In this document: positions 26,222-34,889 of the stretch, piece by piece
How positions within the stretch are numbered: the first letter of the stretch is position 1
How the letters are laid out: each line of letters starts with the position of its first letter
Source of the DNA: Sphingobacterium faecale
GTDB lineage: Bacteria > Bacteroidota > Bacteroidia > Sphingobacteriales > Sphingobacteriaceae
Length of the DNA: 64,000 bases
Reading direction: 5' to 3'
Assembly (NCBI RefSeq): GCF_016746095.1
Contig: NZ_JAERTY010000005.1
Location: 248,001 to 312,000 of the forward strand
Notes under the pieces: generated by a model
Database searches by the model: none
The model's input: only the letters and a program-made list of their open reading frames with translations
What the model was told of the DNA's origin: nothing
Translations under genes and position numbers: made by a program

Positions 26222-26387
26222 CAACGCGGTTTTCTTATACACGGATGTTACCTTGAATGCAGTAGAATACCACTTCAGGTTCTTCTCGGCTAGACGATTA
26301 AAACACCCATTCTTCTACAACGTTAAGCACCGCAGAATTAATCCGCCTGCGTTCTGCATCCAATCTCTGAGGAGATGCTGTATTTAC

Positions 26388-27617
26388 TTAGTGACCAAGA
26401 AAAGACGGTGTCTTATTATGGAATCGATAGCCTAAGCCCAACATGAGGTAATTGGGTTCGTGAAAGTCTTTTAGATTATAGCCGATATGCAGGAAGGAAC
26501 TTCTGCTGGTACCTATCTTCAAGGCAAAACTCTGGTAGCTGCCATTAAAATCGGCTCCCCGATACAAAACATTTTTTCCCAACCCCACACCTATGGTGAA
26601 TATAGGCATGATATACTCCGCACGTGCGGATACACCCAAGGCAACTTGCTGGTTCCAATTGGGCTTGAAGAATTGTTGTTGTGTGCCTACGATATAATCT
26701 TCGGTATATACATTTGCGCTACCATCATATATCCCATCTATAGACAGTCCTGTCCGGAATCGATAGCTCACATTATACATCGACGCAAAATAAGCCCCTA
26801 CTACCGGATATTTGTGAGGTGAGGCGACCTGACTGCCGAAAGAATAAACTCCTTTTCTCCGCCAAGAGCCAAAAACGACTACATCATAACTGATATGCTT
26901 CGGAAAGGCATGGGCCTGCACAGTATTAGTCGCTTTCAAGTAGGCTACTGCTAACTTAGAAACATTATACTGTAGTCCGATCTTTCCCCCCAACATGTTC
27001 ACACCAGCATTGGGATACACCGTATTGCCATTGGAGAAATGGGTGATATCCGCGCCTCCTGTCACCGACAGCCTATCCATTAGCCGCCATTTTAGGAACA
27101 TACCTAGATTGATATAGGCATTCTCGCGCGAACCGACAATCAGATTCTCCGGATTGGTCTGTGGATTATAAGGTTTCCATCCGGTCGAGAGACCGAAGTT
27201 CCATTCATAGCCTAGTGATAGTCTTTTGCCTAGATTGGCTATCTCCGCATTCTGAAACAAGTAAGTAGCAACTGGACTACCAAATTCCTGCCCTCCACGA
27301 AAACCAAAGTATGCAATACCGACCCCTTGTTCTGTATTTCGAAATACTTCTTTTCCAAGGCTACCGGTGGGTAATCCAAAGGAGTACTTAAGATGTCCCG
27401 AAAAAGCACTTCGGATGCGTTGCTCCTGTCCGTTATGTTCTTTATAAAATGGAGAAGATGCCAAGACAGAGGCGGGTCTGAACTCGACCGCTATATGATG
27501 GCTATACCCTCCTTTTTCACGGTTTGTAGTATCGGTTTTGGTAAGCAAATTTTGGCCAAACGCCTTTGAAAACGAAAAAGCTACAAACATCAGCAGAAAG
27601 CATATACGGTTATTCAT
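26388..27617 (-). CDS. Acyloxyacyl hydrolase / lipid A 3-O-deacylase (PagL-like)
   Basis: A 409-residue outer membrane protein with signal sequence (ICFLLMFVAFSFSKAFGQN). The PagL-family catalytic motif is in TGGADITHFSNGNTVYPNAGVN: H-F-S-N contains the catalytic His and Ser (HxSN in PagL). Before it, GMFLKWRLMDRLSV, and after it LGGKIGLQYNVSK, fit flanking barrel strands. It is longer than PagL (about 150 residues), with extra strands. ATG 27617 is chosen; an upstream ATG at 27725 would coincide with the start of the divergent gene and put 36 residues before the signal. It likely removes acyl chains from lipid A. Confidence 0.75.
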   Translation of the reverse strand: MNNRICFLLMFVAFSFSKAFGQNLLTKTDTTNREKGGYSHHIAVEFRPASVLASSPFYKEHNGQEQRIRSAFSGHLKYSFGLPTGSLGKEVFRNTEQGVGIAYFGFRGGQEFGSPVATYLFQNAEIANLGKRLSLGYEWNFGLSTGWKPYNPQTNPENLIVGSRENAYINLGMFLKWRLMDRLSVTGGADITHFSNGNTVYPNAGVNMLGGKIGLQYNVSKLAVAYLKATNTVQAHAFPKHISYDVVVFGSWRRKGVYSFGSQVASPHKYPVVGAYFASMYNVSYRFRTGLSIDGIYDGSANVYTEDYIVGTQQQFFKPNWNQQVALGVSARAEYIMPIFTIGVGLGKNVLYRGADFNGSYQSFALKIGTSRSSFLHIGYNLKDFHEPNYLMLGLGYRFHNKTPSFLGH

Positions 27618-27692
27618 CAATAATTTGGAGACTATACTATAATTGAATACGATTGTAAAATAACAAAAAAAACTGAACCGTATACTTTTTTG

Positions 27693-27700
27693 TACTTTTG
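27693..27700 (+). promoter_or_regulatory. Possible -7 promoter box of the NAD(P)H-binding protein gene
   Basis: TACTTTTG matches TAnnTTTG exactly, 26 bases before the ATG. No clear -33 TTG at the right distance. Confidence 0.45.
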
Positions 27701-27725
27701 ATTTGGTAACAAAACTTATATCCAT

Positions 27726-28373
27726 ATGAAAGCTCTATTAATTGGTGCAACAGGTGCTACCGGAAAGGATTTACTTCACCTATTGTTGGCAGACGACACC
27801 TTTAGCAGTGTTGATGTATTTGTACGCAGACCGTTGCGTGTGCACCATGAAAAGCTACATGTACACGTTATCAATTTTGATGCAGTAGAGCAATGGTATG
27901 AGCTCGTCACTGGCGATGTACTGTTCTGCTCTTTAGGTACAACACTAAAAGTAGCTGGCAGCAAAGACGCTCAGTGGAAAATCGATTATGACTATCAGTA
28001 TAACTTTGCTAAAGCAGCGCGAGCCAACAACGTCTCCAAGCTGGTATTGGTGTCGGCCGCATTGGCTTCTACAAGCTCTATTTTCTTCTACAACAAAATG
28101 AAAGGACAACTGGAAGAAGCTATACAGGCATTGGATTTCCCTCGCCTAAGTATATTTAATCCTCCGGCCTTGATTCGAAAAGATAGCGATAGACTGGGAG
28201 AAGCAGTTGCCATAAAAATCACGAAATGGTTCAACAATTTAGGTTTGCTGACCAAGCAACGTCCCCTTCCGACCGAAATACTGGCTCAGGCACTCCTTCA
28301 TGCCAGTCTGCATCAAAATGAGGGGTTTCATCGTTATGCCGGTGAAGAAATTTGGAAATACGCAGGAAAGTAG
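27726..28373 (+). CDS. NAD(P)H-binding oxidoreductase-like protein (TIP30/HTATIP2-like)
   Basis: A 215-residue Rossmann-fold protein of the atypical short-chain dehydrogenase group. The N-terminal dinucleotide loop is LLIGATGATGKDLLHLLL (G-x-T-G-x-x-G), followed by VDVFVRRPL. Later FCSLGTTLKVAGSKDAQWKI and YNFAKAARANNVSKLVLVSA match the TIP30-like family, with the substrate Tyr/Lys pair represented by FFYNKMKGQLEEAI. These proteins bind NADPH; some act as quinone or flavin-related reductases, but bacterial roles are unknown. Ends 76 bases before the PurA-like gene, which has its own promoter. Confidence 0.85.
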   Translation: MKALLIGATGATGKDLLHLLLADDTFSSVDVFVRRPLRVHHEKLHVHVINFDAVEQWYELVTGDVLFCSLGTTLKVAGSKDAQWKIDYDYQYNFAKAARANNVSKLVLVSAALASTSSIFFYNKMKGQLEEAIQALDFPRLSIFNPPALIRKDSDRLGEAVAIKITKWFNNLGLLTKQRPLPTEILAQALLHASLHQNEGFHRYAGEEIWKYAGK

Positions 28374-28394
28374 TCTCTTTTTGCCAAATGACAA

Positions 28395-28424
28395 TTGGGC
28401 TTAGTTCAGCGCGCCCTACTTTTG
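28395..28424 (+). promoter_or_regulatory. Bacteroidota sigma-A promoter of the PurA-like gene
   Basis: TTG at 28395-28397, a spacer of 19 bases, and TACTTTTG at 28417-28424: an exact match to the phylum consensus TTG-N19-TAnnTTTG, placed 25 bases before the ATG. The strongest promoter seen in the window. Confidence 0.8.
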
Positions 28425-28449
28425 TGTTATAAATCAAAGCACGTAAGAA

Positions 28450-29730
28450 ATGGCTAAAATGGATATTCTTGTAGGTCTCCAGTGGGGAGATGAAGGAAAA
28501 GGTAAGTTTATTGACAGAATATGTTCCAACTATCAGGTTGTTACCCGATACAATGGAGGTGCCAACGCAGGACATACCATATTCTGGAATGGTCACAAGA
28601 TTACCCTCAAACTACTGCCCTCGGGCGTTTTCTATTCCCACATTACCAATGTTATCGGCAGCGGTGTCGTAATCAACCCCATACAGCTTAATCACGAGAT
28701 AGCCCAGTTGGTGGAGATATATCCTGAGCTCAACATACAGCAACGCCTGCTTATCTCGCGGAAGGCACATCTGGTATTACCTACGGACCAGTACAGCGAT
28801 ATCTATATGGAGGGATCGGACCTATTCCGCACGATAGGCACTACCAAAAATGGAATAGGTAATGCCTATGCCAACAAAATGCTAAGACAAGGCTTTAGAG
28901 TTGGTGATATTTTTACTTCCGACTTCGCTTCTCATGTAGAGCAGGTCATGTGTCGCGAATACCAATATTTGACCCGACTAGGGCAGACCCTACCCGACTT
29001 TAATGAAACTCTAGATGTATTCCTAGCGAATATCGAAAACCTAAAAGAGCTGACGATAACCGATACGGAGACCTTTATCAACAAAGTGCTAAAAGAAGGA
29101 AAGCCCGTGTTGGCCGAGGGTGCTCAAGCAACTATGCTGGATATAGACCACGGTACCTATCCTTATGTAACCTCCTCCAATACGGTTGCTTCAGCTGCAT
29201 GTGTAGGTCTAGGGGTTTCTCCCCGTCAGGTTGGTGAAATATTTGGTGTATTGAAAGCTTATAACACCCGTGTTGGGGAAGGACCGTTCCCTAGTGAAAT
29301 AATAGGCAAGCTGGGTGACGAACTCCGTATCAAAGGAAATGAGTTCGGGTCCAACACCAAACGCCCCAGACGTATTGGCTGGCTGGATTTACCCGCACTC
29401 CGATACGCCATCATGCTCAATGGTATCACCCAACTGATAATCACCAAATCGGATGTACTTAATGGGATGGATATTGTCAATATCTGTACACATTATGAAC
29501 TGGATGGAAAACTTGAATACAATTTCCCTACGGCTGGACATATAAGTCATTTAACACCACATTGGAAAGCTTTCTCTGGGTGGAATGCTGATTTCTCGAA
29601 AATAAAATCTGCGCAAGAACTTCCCTATGAACTGACCCAATATCTTCGTTATTTGGAAGCTGAATTGGAGACGCCTATCACGCACCTTTCTATTGGTCCT
29701 GAGCGGGATGCTATTATCAATATAAAATAA
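28450..29730 (+). CDS. purA: Adenylosuccinate synthetase, divergent copy
   Basis: Joins IMP and aspartate using GTP to make adenylosuccinate in AMP synthesis. Hallmarks: GLQWGDEGKGK with the catalytic Asp, GANAGHTI with the catalytic His, RQGFRVGDIF with the IMP-contacting Arg, LAEGAQATMLDIDHGTYPYV and TSSNT, and FGSNTKRPRRIGWLDL for aspartate and GTP binding. Length 426 is normal. Two places depart from the usual consensus: the stretch normally reading LPxHxxxD is LPTDQYSD, and GIGPAY is GIGNAY. This suggests a second, diverged PurA rather than the main one; the Asp of WGDEGKGK argues against a PurZ-type diaminopurine enzyme. It has its own strong promoter. Confidence 0.85.
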   Translation: MAKMDILVGLQWGDEGKGKFIDRICSNYQVVTRYNGGANAGHTIFWNGHKITLKLLPSGVFYSHITNVIGSGVVINPIQLNHEIAQLVEIYPELNIQQRLLISRKAHLVLPTDQYSDIYMEGSDLFRTIGTTKNGIGNAYANKMLRQGFRVGDIFTSDFASHVEQVMCREYQYLTRLGQTLPDFNETLDVFLANIENLKELTITDTETFINKVLKEGKPVLAEGAQATMLDIDHGTYPYVTSSNTVASAACVGLGVSPRQVGEIFGVLKAYNTRVGEGPFPSEIIGKLGDELRIKGNEFGSNTKRPRRIGWLDLPALRYAIMLNGITQLIITKSDVLNGMDIVNICTHYELDGKLEYNFPTAGHISHLTPHWKAFSGWNADFSKIKSAQELPYELTQYLRYLEAELETPITHLSIGPERDAIINIK

Positions 29731-30083
29731 AACTTTCATGATTCCTTCGGGTCACCAAGACACATAAACTGAACCCAATTATAGCGGGTGATCTCTTGAA
29801 TGCTTTCAAAAAAGAATAATGTCATGAAAAAAGTTCTTGATATCCATTAAACCGATCGAAGAGAGCTCATTGATACCTCGAAATATAATGTCGAATCATT
29901 AAAATAGACACTTTCAGAAAAAACAATGAACATAATCGCCTGTTTACAAAAATTAACAAGGGATTATTTGTAAATTTCATCCTGAAATCAAATGCATAAC
30001 GTGAAATACTCCTATTTAGCAATAGCAAAAAAAACATAGTCCGCCAGCTGGCAGATGACAGATAAAAAACAGATTATACACAT
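29731..30083. other. Non-coding gap between the PurA-like and Crp/Fnr genes
   Basis: 353 bases, A/T-rich, with no ORF worth reporting, no clear hairpin terminator and no exact TAnnTTTG promoter box. I see nothing definite in it. Confidence 0.6.
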
Positions 30084-30656
30084 ATGAAAGAACTTATTGC
30101 TTTTGTTGAAAAGTTTGGAACACTCAATGAACAGGAGAAAGATATCATTGGTAATCTATTCAAACATATCCAGGTTACAAAAGGAGAATACTTTGTAGAG
30201 TGTGGCAACATCAGCAAACGGATTGCTTTCGTAGAGGACGGAGTATTCCGTTCGGTATACTATAATAAAAAAGGAGACGATTTTACCCGTTATTTTATTT
30301 ATGAAGGCCGCTTCATTGGGGATCTTCATAATTTTCAACAGCAGGCTCCGTCCGACGACTGTATCGAAGCAGTCACCGACGCCAGCATCTGGTACATCGA
30401 TTGGGAGAATTTTGCCGCGTTAGAGAACCAGGTTAGTATTTGGCCCTTATTGATTAGTAAGCTTTATGCGTTTGTAGCAGAAAGCAAACTAAAGATGGCA
30501 AGCACAATGAAAAACCTTGATGCCAGAGAGCGCTACGAGCTTTTCTTAAGGCACTACCCTGGTCTGGCCAACAGGGTGCCCCTCAGCATGCTGGCCTCTT
30601 ATCTCGGTATTACAGCCTCCTCGCTCAGCCGGATACGCCGGTCTATAGAAAATTAG
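30084..30656 (+). CDS. Crp/Fnr family transcriptional regulator
   Basis: A 190-residue protein: cNMP-binding-like barrel (residues about 20-110, with KGEYFVECGNISKRIAFVED and DDFTRYFIYEGRFIGDLHNF) and a C-terminal HTH, VPLSMLASYLGITASSLSRI (about 166-185). The short C-terminal wing and the absence of a clear cAMP cassette fit the large Bacteroidota Crp-like group, which often controls a neighbouring stress or efflux gene. Next downstream is a DUF4256 gene with its own -7 box, so regulation of it is possible but unproven. Confidence 0.85.
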   Translation: MKELIAFVEKFGTLNEQEKDIIGNLFKHIQVTKGEYFVECGNISKRIAFVEDGVFRSVYYNKKGDDFTRYFIYEGRFIGDLHNFQQQAPSDDCIEAVTDASIWYIDWENFAALENQVSIWPLLISKLYAFVAESKLKMASTMKNLDARERYELFLRHYPGLANRVPLSMLASYLGITASSLSRIRRSIEN

Positions 30657-30749
30657 TGTTTTGTCACAAAGCACAAAATAGTGTATTTCCCCTACGAAAT
30701 TTGTCTCATTTTCAGACCGAATTATATCGTGTGTAAAAACGAATTTATG

Positions 30750-30757
30750 TAGGTTTG
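30750..30757 (+). promoter_or_regulatory. Possible -7 promoter box of the DUF4256 gene
   Basis: TAGGTTTG matches TAnnTTTG, 29 bases before the ATG; no good -33 TTG. Confidence 0.4.
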
Positions 30758-30785
30758 TAATAGAATCCAACTATAAATCACTAAA

Positions 30786-31346
30786 ATGAAAAATAGCCCA
30801 CTATCAAATGAACAAATCACTGCACTAGGCGTGACTTTAAAAGAGCGTTTCGAAAAGAACAAGAGTCGCCACCCGACATTGAACTGGGAAGAGGTCTGGA
30901 AGAGAGTTAGTTCTGCTCCTGATAAAATAGTGTCTTTATACCATATGGAACTAACAGAAGGACAGCCTGATGTGATTGGCTACGACGAGAAGAAATCGGA
31001 ATACCTCTTCTGCGACTGTGCTCCAGAAAGCCCAAAAGGTCGACGCTCTATTTGCTATGACCAACAAGCTCTAGACTCCAGAAAAGAGCACAAACCCAAA
31101 CATAGCGCCGTCGCTATGGCGACAGAAATGGGAATAGAATTATTAACTGAGAGTGAATATCAGCAGTTGCAACTACTAGGTGACTTTGACCTCAAAACCT
31201 CCAGCTGGTTGCATACTCCGGACGAGGTGCGTAGTCTAGGGGGAGCAATCTTTGGAGACAAGCGTTACAAACGTACATTCATATACCACAATGGCGCAGA
31301 GTCCTACTACGCAGCCAGAGCATTTAGAGGTATACTTCGGGTGTGA
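30786..31346 (+). CDS. DUF4256 domain protein
   Basis: A 186-residue protein matching the DUF4256 family along its whole length. Family features are LKERFEKNKSRHPTLNWEEV at the start, LTEGQPDVIGYDEKKSEYLF, then CDCAPESPKGRRSICYD with several Cys residues, GIELLTESEYQQLQLLGDFD and KTSSWLHTPDEVRSLGGAIF. No enzymatic function is established. The protein is soluble, has no signal, and is found widely in bacteria as a single gene. It follows a Crp/Fnr-like regulator in the same direction by 130 bp. Confidence 0.88.
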   Translation: MKNSPLSNEQITALGVTLKERFEKNKSRHPTLNWEEVWKRVSSAPDKIVSLYHMELTEGQPDVIGYDEKKSEYLFCDCAPESPKGRRSICYDQQALDSRKEHKPKHSAVAMATEMGIELLTESEYQQLQLLGDFDLKTSSWLHTPDEVRSLGGAIFGDKRYKRTFIYHNGAESYYAARAFRGILRV

Positions 31347-31415
31347 CCTAAAATATAATTCCTCCCTGTTCTTACTTGAGCACCGGGAGGAATCAATAAT
31401 ACGTCGGGTATTAAA

Positions 31416-33287
31416 TTACTTATATTTCCATTGATAACGCAGACCGGCAGTATACCATCGCCCTGGCATAGCTACTGCAGCTGTTTCTTTATACTGCTGA
31501 TTTAATAAATTTGTTCCTTCTACATACAAGCTCCATTGGTTCATACCGTATCCTACCCTCAGATCGGAAATAAAATAGGGATTATTACGTTCTCTTTTTA
31601 TCCACCTATTACCTAAACTAAAGTCCAACCTATCAATCTGATACAGAACACGCAACAAAGTCTGATGTTTTAAACTCTCAACAATAAACATCGATGTTAC
31701 ATTTTCTGCATAAGTCATTTCTTTAGGTTGCAGATAACTATAGCTCAGATCGTACTTCAACTTTTGTTTATCAGATATAGAGATAACTTGCCCAAAACCA
31801 AAATTCACACCAAACATCTTATTGTCTCCAAAATTAAAAGGCTTATAGGGATCCTTCACATTATCACGGATACGGTCTATAAAATTAGAAATATTCCGAT
31901 AAAAAGCGCCCCCCTGTAGGTATATAGCCGACTTTTCGTAACGAAGCCCCAACTCATACTGCCAAGCATTTTCAGACTTTAGTTCTGCATTCCCGATATT
32001 GCCGGTTTGTACAAGATAAAGGTCTGTATATGTAGGAATCCGTTGACTAGAGCCCACACTGAATGAGGCTTTCCAGTTATTGGTGATACTATAGCCTATA
32101 TCTATCCCTGGAAACACCTGCCAACCATACTGCGTATTATAATTAAGATAACTTCCGATATTCAACAGTACACGATCGATAGCTTCTGTTTTATACTCCG
32201 CGTACACACCATGATTATAACGATTTCGATCACCGAGACTCGTACTTTCAATCTCCTCAAAGCGACTTTCCAAGCCAAAGCCAAAATCACCAATAGTAGT
32301 GTGTAGAATGCTGTTCAATTCGGCACTGTACACATTTGTTTCGTGTTGAAACCTCGACTTTGATAGATCGTCTCTAAAAAAACGATAATCATCTTTATTT
32401 CCTCTGTAACTCAGTCTTGGTTTTAAAAAGAAATTGTCACTCAACTGATGCGTACTTCCTAAGGAAAACATACGTGTTTTGACAATTTCATATGATTCTT
32501 TATCGTGCGGTGCTGCATAGTAGCCGTTAGTCCCAAAAGCGCTATGGATATACCCTGCCATAAGGCTTACCTCGTCCCTTGCCCCTAATGCATATTTGCC
32601 TTGGAAGAAAGCTTTAAGATTTTCTGTCGCCGTATTATATCGCTGTCCATTGGATTTCGCTCCACCCACAGATATCAGATTTTGCATCTGCGCATTACCC
32701 ATGTTCGCCACAGCTTGTACATCGCCTCCACCATATATACCTGTTCCGTCTCCCTCCTCTTTCCCAGAGAAAGAGGAGCTGCCCTGAACACGTACAGAGA
32801 CGTCAGTTCCTATCTGTGGCTTAGTTATAATATTGATCGCTCCTGTTAAGGCATTGATGCCGTAAACACGGGCAGCAGGTCCCTTCAATACCTCAATACG
32901 CTCGACAGCGTCTAGGCTGATCGGAATATTCATAGAATGATGCCCTGTCTGGACATCGGACACTTTTACACCATTAACTAATATAAGAGTTTGTTCGAAC
33001 GACCCACCGTCTATATTGACATCTGCTTGCGTTCCAAAAGGTCCGCGTTGCCTTACATCTACACCTGGAATATAACTCAGTACCTCATTAATGGATCTTA
33101 CCGGCATCTTTGCGATGTCTTCTTTTTGAATAATTTGGATGTTGCGGTTTCTCTTGTTAAAAGGAATCTGCAATCGATTCTCAGATATAACAACTTCATG
33201 GAGAGATGTAGTATCTGAAGCTCCTATCTGCGCTTTGATAGATACTGAAAGTGCCACTAATGGCAGAATTAAAAATAGTCTTTTCAT
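31416..33287 (-). CDS. TonB-dependent outer membrane receptor
   Basis: A 623-residue receptor of BtuB-like size. The signal sequence LFLILPLVALSVSIKAQ precedes a plug domain (about residues 30-150: SLHEVVISENRLQI, MPVRSINEVLSYIPGVDVRQ, VNIDGGSFEQTLILVNG, RIEVLKGPAARVYGINALTG). The barrel follows with many amphipathic strands and ends QWSLYVEGTNLLNQQYKETA ... RYQWKYK. It imports a metal chelate or cofactor across the outer membrane with TonB energy. No carboxypeptidase-like domain, so it is not a SusC type. A cobalamin riboswitch was not seen upstream. ATG 33287 is chosen because it leads straight into the signal. Divergent from a MocR regulator gene, which may control it. Confidence 0.9.
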   Translation of the reverse strand: MKRLFLILPLVALSVSIKAQIGASDTTSLHEVVISENRLQIPFNKRNRNIQIIQKEDIAKMPVRSINEVLSYIPGVDVRQRGPFGTQADVNIDGGSFEQTLILVNGVKVSDVQTGHHSMNIPISLDAVERIEVLKGPAARVYGINALTGAINIITKPQIGTDVSVRVQGSSSFSGKEEGDGTGIYGGGDVQAVANMGNAQMQNLISVGGAKSNGQRYNTATENLKAFFQGKYALGARDEVSLMAGYIHSAFGTNGYYAAPHDKESYEIVKTRMFSLGSTHQLSDNFFLKPRLSYRGNKDDYRFFRDDLSKSRFQHETNVYSAELNSILHTTIGDFGFGLESRFEEIESTSLGDRNRYNHGVYAEYKTEAIDRVLLNIGSYLNYNTQYGWQVFPGIDIGYSITNNWKASFSVGSSQRIPTYTDLYLVQTGNIGNAELKSENAWQYELGLRYEKSAIYLQGGAFYRNISNFIDRIRDNVKDPYKPFNFGDNKMFGVNFGFGQVISISDKQKLKYDLSYSYLQPKEMTYAENVTSMFIVESLKHQTLLRVLYQIDRLDFSLGNRWIKRERNNPYFISDLRVGYGMNQWSLYVEGTNLLNQQYKETAAVAMPGRWYTAGLRYQWKYK

Positions 33288-33350
33288 TAGAGTATCAAAA
33301 TGTATTTGTTTTATTGAGCGCAAAAGTCATATCTTTCCGGAACATTTAAA

Positions 33351-33388
33351 TAGTCCGCTTTTAACAATATGAGTAGTCCGGTTTTGTT
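33351..33388. promoter_or_regulatory. Direct repeat around the MocR start codon
   Basis: TAGTCCGCTTTTAAC (33351-33365) and TAGTCCGGTTTTGTT (33374-33388) are direct repeats, 11 of 15 bases identical, 23 bases apart (about two helical turns), straddling ATG 33369. MocR/PdxR regulators bind direct repeats, so autoregulation is plausible. Confidence 0.4.
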
Positions 33389-34853
33389 ATCCTTGTCCAG
33401 TTTTATCAAATTAGACCGAAGTGTGTCAACTCCACTATTTATACAATTAGCGCAACAGATCATAAACGGAATCCAAAGAGGATTTCTCGCTACGGGAGCC
33501 AAACTGCCCGGCACTCGTCTGGTTAGCAATCAGCTCAACCTACACCGAAAAACTGTGGTCGCTGCATATAATGAACTGGAAGCTCAGGGATGGATTGATA
33601 TTATTCCTAATAAGGGGACTTTCGTACTTCAGCAAAGCAAAACGAAACAGGCCATTCCGTATACCACACCTCCGCTTTCCAGTAGCCAATATCCGGATAA
33701 AACGGGATACCCTATCAATAACTCTAACATATTAGATAATCCTTTCGAAGTGAATATAGCCGATTATTCCTTCTCCGACGGTACAACCGATATCCGCCTT
33801 ACGCAGATAAGAAGTCTTTCTTTGCAGTATAGTTCGTCGATGAATCGCAAGGGAAACTTAAAAAGAATGTCTCAATATCATGAAAATGGCAGTTTGTACT
33901 TCAAAGAACAATTGAGCAATTACCTCAATTTATCTAGGGGGCTCCATATTTCAAAATATAATCTTCTGATAACAAGAAGTTCGGAAATGAGTCTCTACTT
34001 AATCGCCAAAGTAGTCCTTAAACCTCTGGATAAAGTAATTGTAGCCGAGTTAAGTAATTTTGCTGTAAACATGACTCTTCTGCAAGCGGGAGCAGTACTA
34101 GAGACCATTCCTTTGGACAAAGATGGAATCTCCATAGAAGCGTTACGTGAAAAATTAATGAAGACCCCTATACGGATGTTGTATATCACCCCGCATCATC
34201 ATTATCCCACAACAGTCAGCTTAAGTGCTGAACGGCGTCTGGAGCTTTTGCAGCTTGCAAATGAACATGGTTTCGTGATTGTGGAAGACGATTACGATTA
34301 TGACTTCCATTACGAAAAAGCAGCTGTACTGCCTTTAGCCAGTGCCGACACCAATGGCATGGTGATATATACAGGAACCTTTGGAAAATCTCTAGCTCCT
34401 GCCTTTCGTCTCGGTTTTGTCGTCGCTCCACAGAATCTAGTCCATGAGATGAACAAATATCTGGGCATTATTGATAGGCAGGGAGATATCATTATGGAAC
34501 ACACTTTAGGTGAAATGATTGAAGAAGGCGAAATCCATCGCCATTTAAAAAAGTCGATCAAGGTATATCGGGAACGGAGAGACAATATGTCTGCGCTATT
34601 GAATGAACTTTTAAAAAACTATATATCATTTGAAACACCTCATGGAGGGCTTGCGACATGGGTAGAGTTTTACCGTACCCAATCGCTCATGAATATAAAA
34701 GACAAATGTCTAAAACAAGGACTATTGATACCACGGCATATCCTCTATCAGAACAAACAAATCTCCGCTATGCGTATTGGATTTGGACATATGGACACGC
34801 TGGAGTTGGAACAAAGCATTCTCATTCTTAAAAAGGCTTTGGAGTCCTTTTGA
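33369..34853 (+). CDS. MocR family regulator (GntR wHTH fused to aminotransferase)
   Basis: A 494-residue regulator. The N-terminal winged helix is GntR type: TPLFIQLAQQIINGIQRGFL ... LPGTRLVSNQLNLHRKTVVA then YNELEAQGWI (residues about 15-80). A linker leads to a fold-type I aminotransferase domain (from about 140). Lys340 in YTGTFGKSLAPAFRLGFV is the likely PLP-binding residue; the Asp of EDDYDYDFHYE also matches the cofactor site. MocR proteins sense PLP or amino compounds and control nearby genes. The divergent TonB receptor is the likely target. A direct repeat overlaps the start region. Confidence 0.92.
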   Translation: MSSPVLLSLSSFIKLDRSVSTPLFIQLAQQIINGIQRGFLATGAKLPGTRLVSNQLNLHRKTVVAAYNELEAQGWIDIIPNKGTFVLQQSKTKQAIPYTTPPLSSSQYPDKTGYPINNSNILDNPFEVNIADYSFSDGTTDIRLTQIRSLSLQYSSSMNRKGNLKRMSQYHENGSLYFKEQLSNYLNLSRGLHISKYNLLITRSSEMSLYLIAKVVLKPLDKVIVAELSNFAVNMTLLQAGAVLETIPLDKDGISIEALREKLMKTPIRMLYITPHHHYPTTVSLSAERRLELLQLANEHGFVIVEDDYDYDFHYEKAAVLPLASADTNGMVIYTGTFGKSLAPAFRLGFVVAPQNLVHEMNKYLGIIDRQGDIIMEHTLGEMIEEGEIHRHLKKSIKVYRERRDNMSALLNELLKNYISFETPHGGLATWVEFYRTQSLMNIKDKCLKQGLLIPRHILYQNKQISAMRIGFGHMDTLELEQSILILKKALESF

Positions 34854-34889
34854 GTTTTGACTAAAAAAAAGCTAAATTGCAGGCTATCT

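Noticed and set aside
26222..26387. Transposase or other remnant between the MFS and PagL-like genes
   Set aside because: Short in-frame reading without family match; looks like chance open sequence.
26487..26822. 111-codon plus-strand frame inside the PagL-like gene
   Set aside because: Fully antisense to a well-supported outer membrane gene with signal and catalytic motif; no family resemblance.
28450..29730. PurZ (diaminopurine) instead of PurA
   Set aside because: The catalytic Asp in WGDEGKGK, replaced in PurZ, is present; no phage genes are nearby.
33288..33368. Cobalamin riboswitch before the BtuB-like TonB receptor
   Set aside because: The 81-base intergenic region is too short and has no cobalamin-box sequence; ligand of the receptor stays open.
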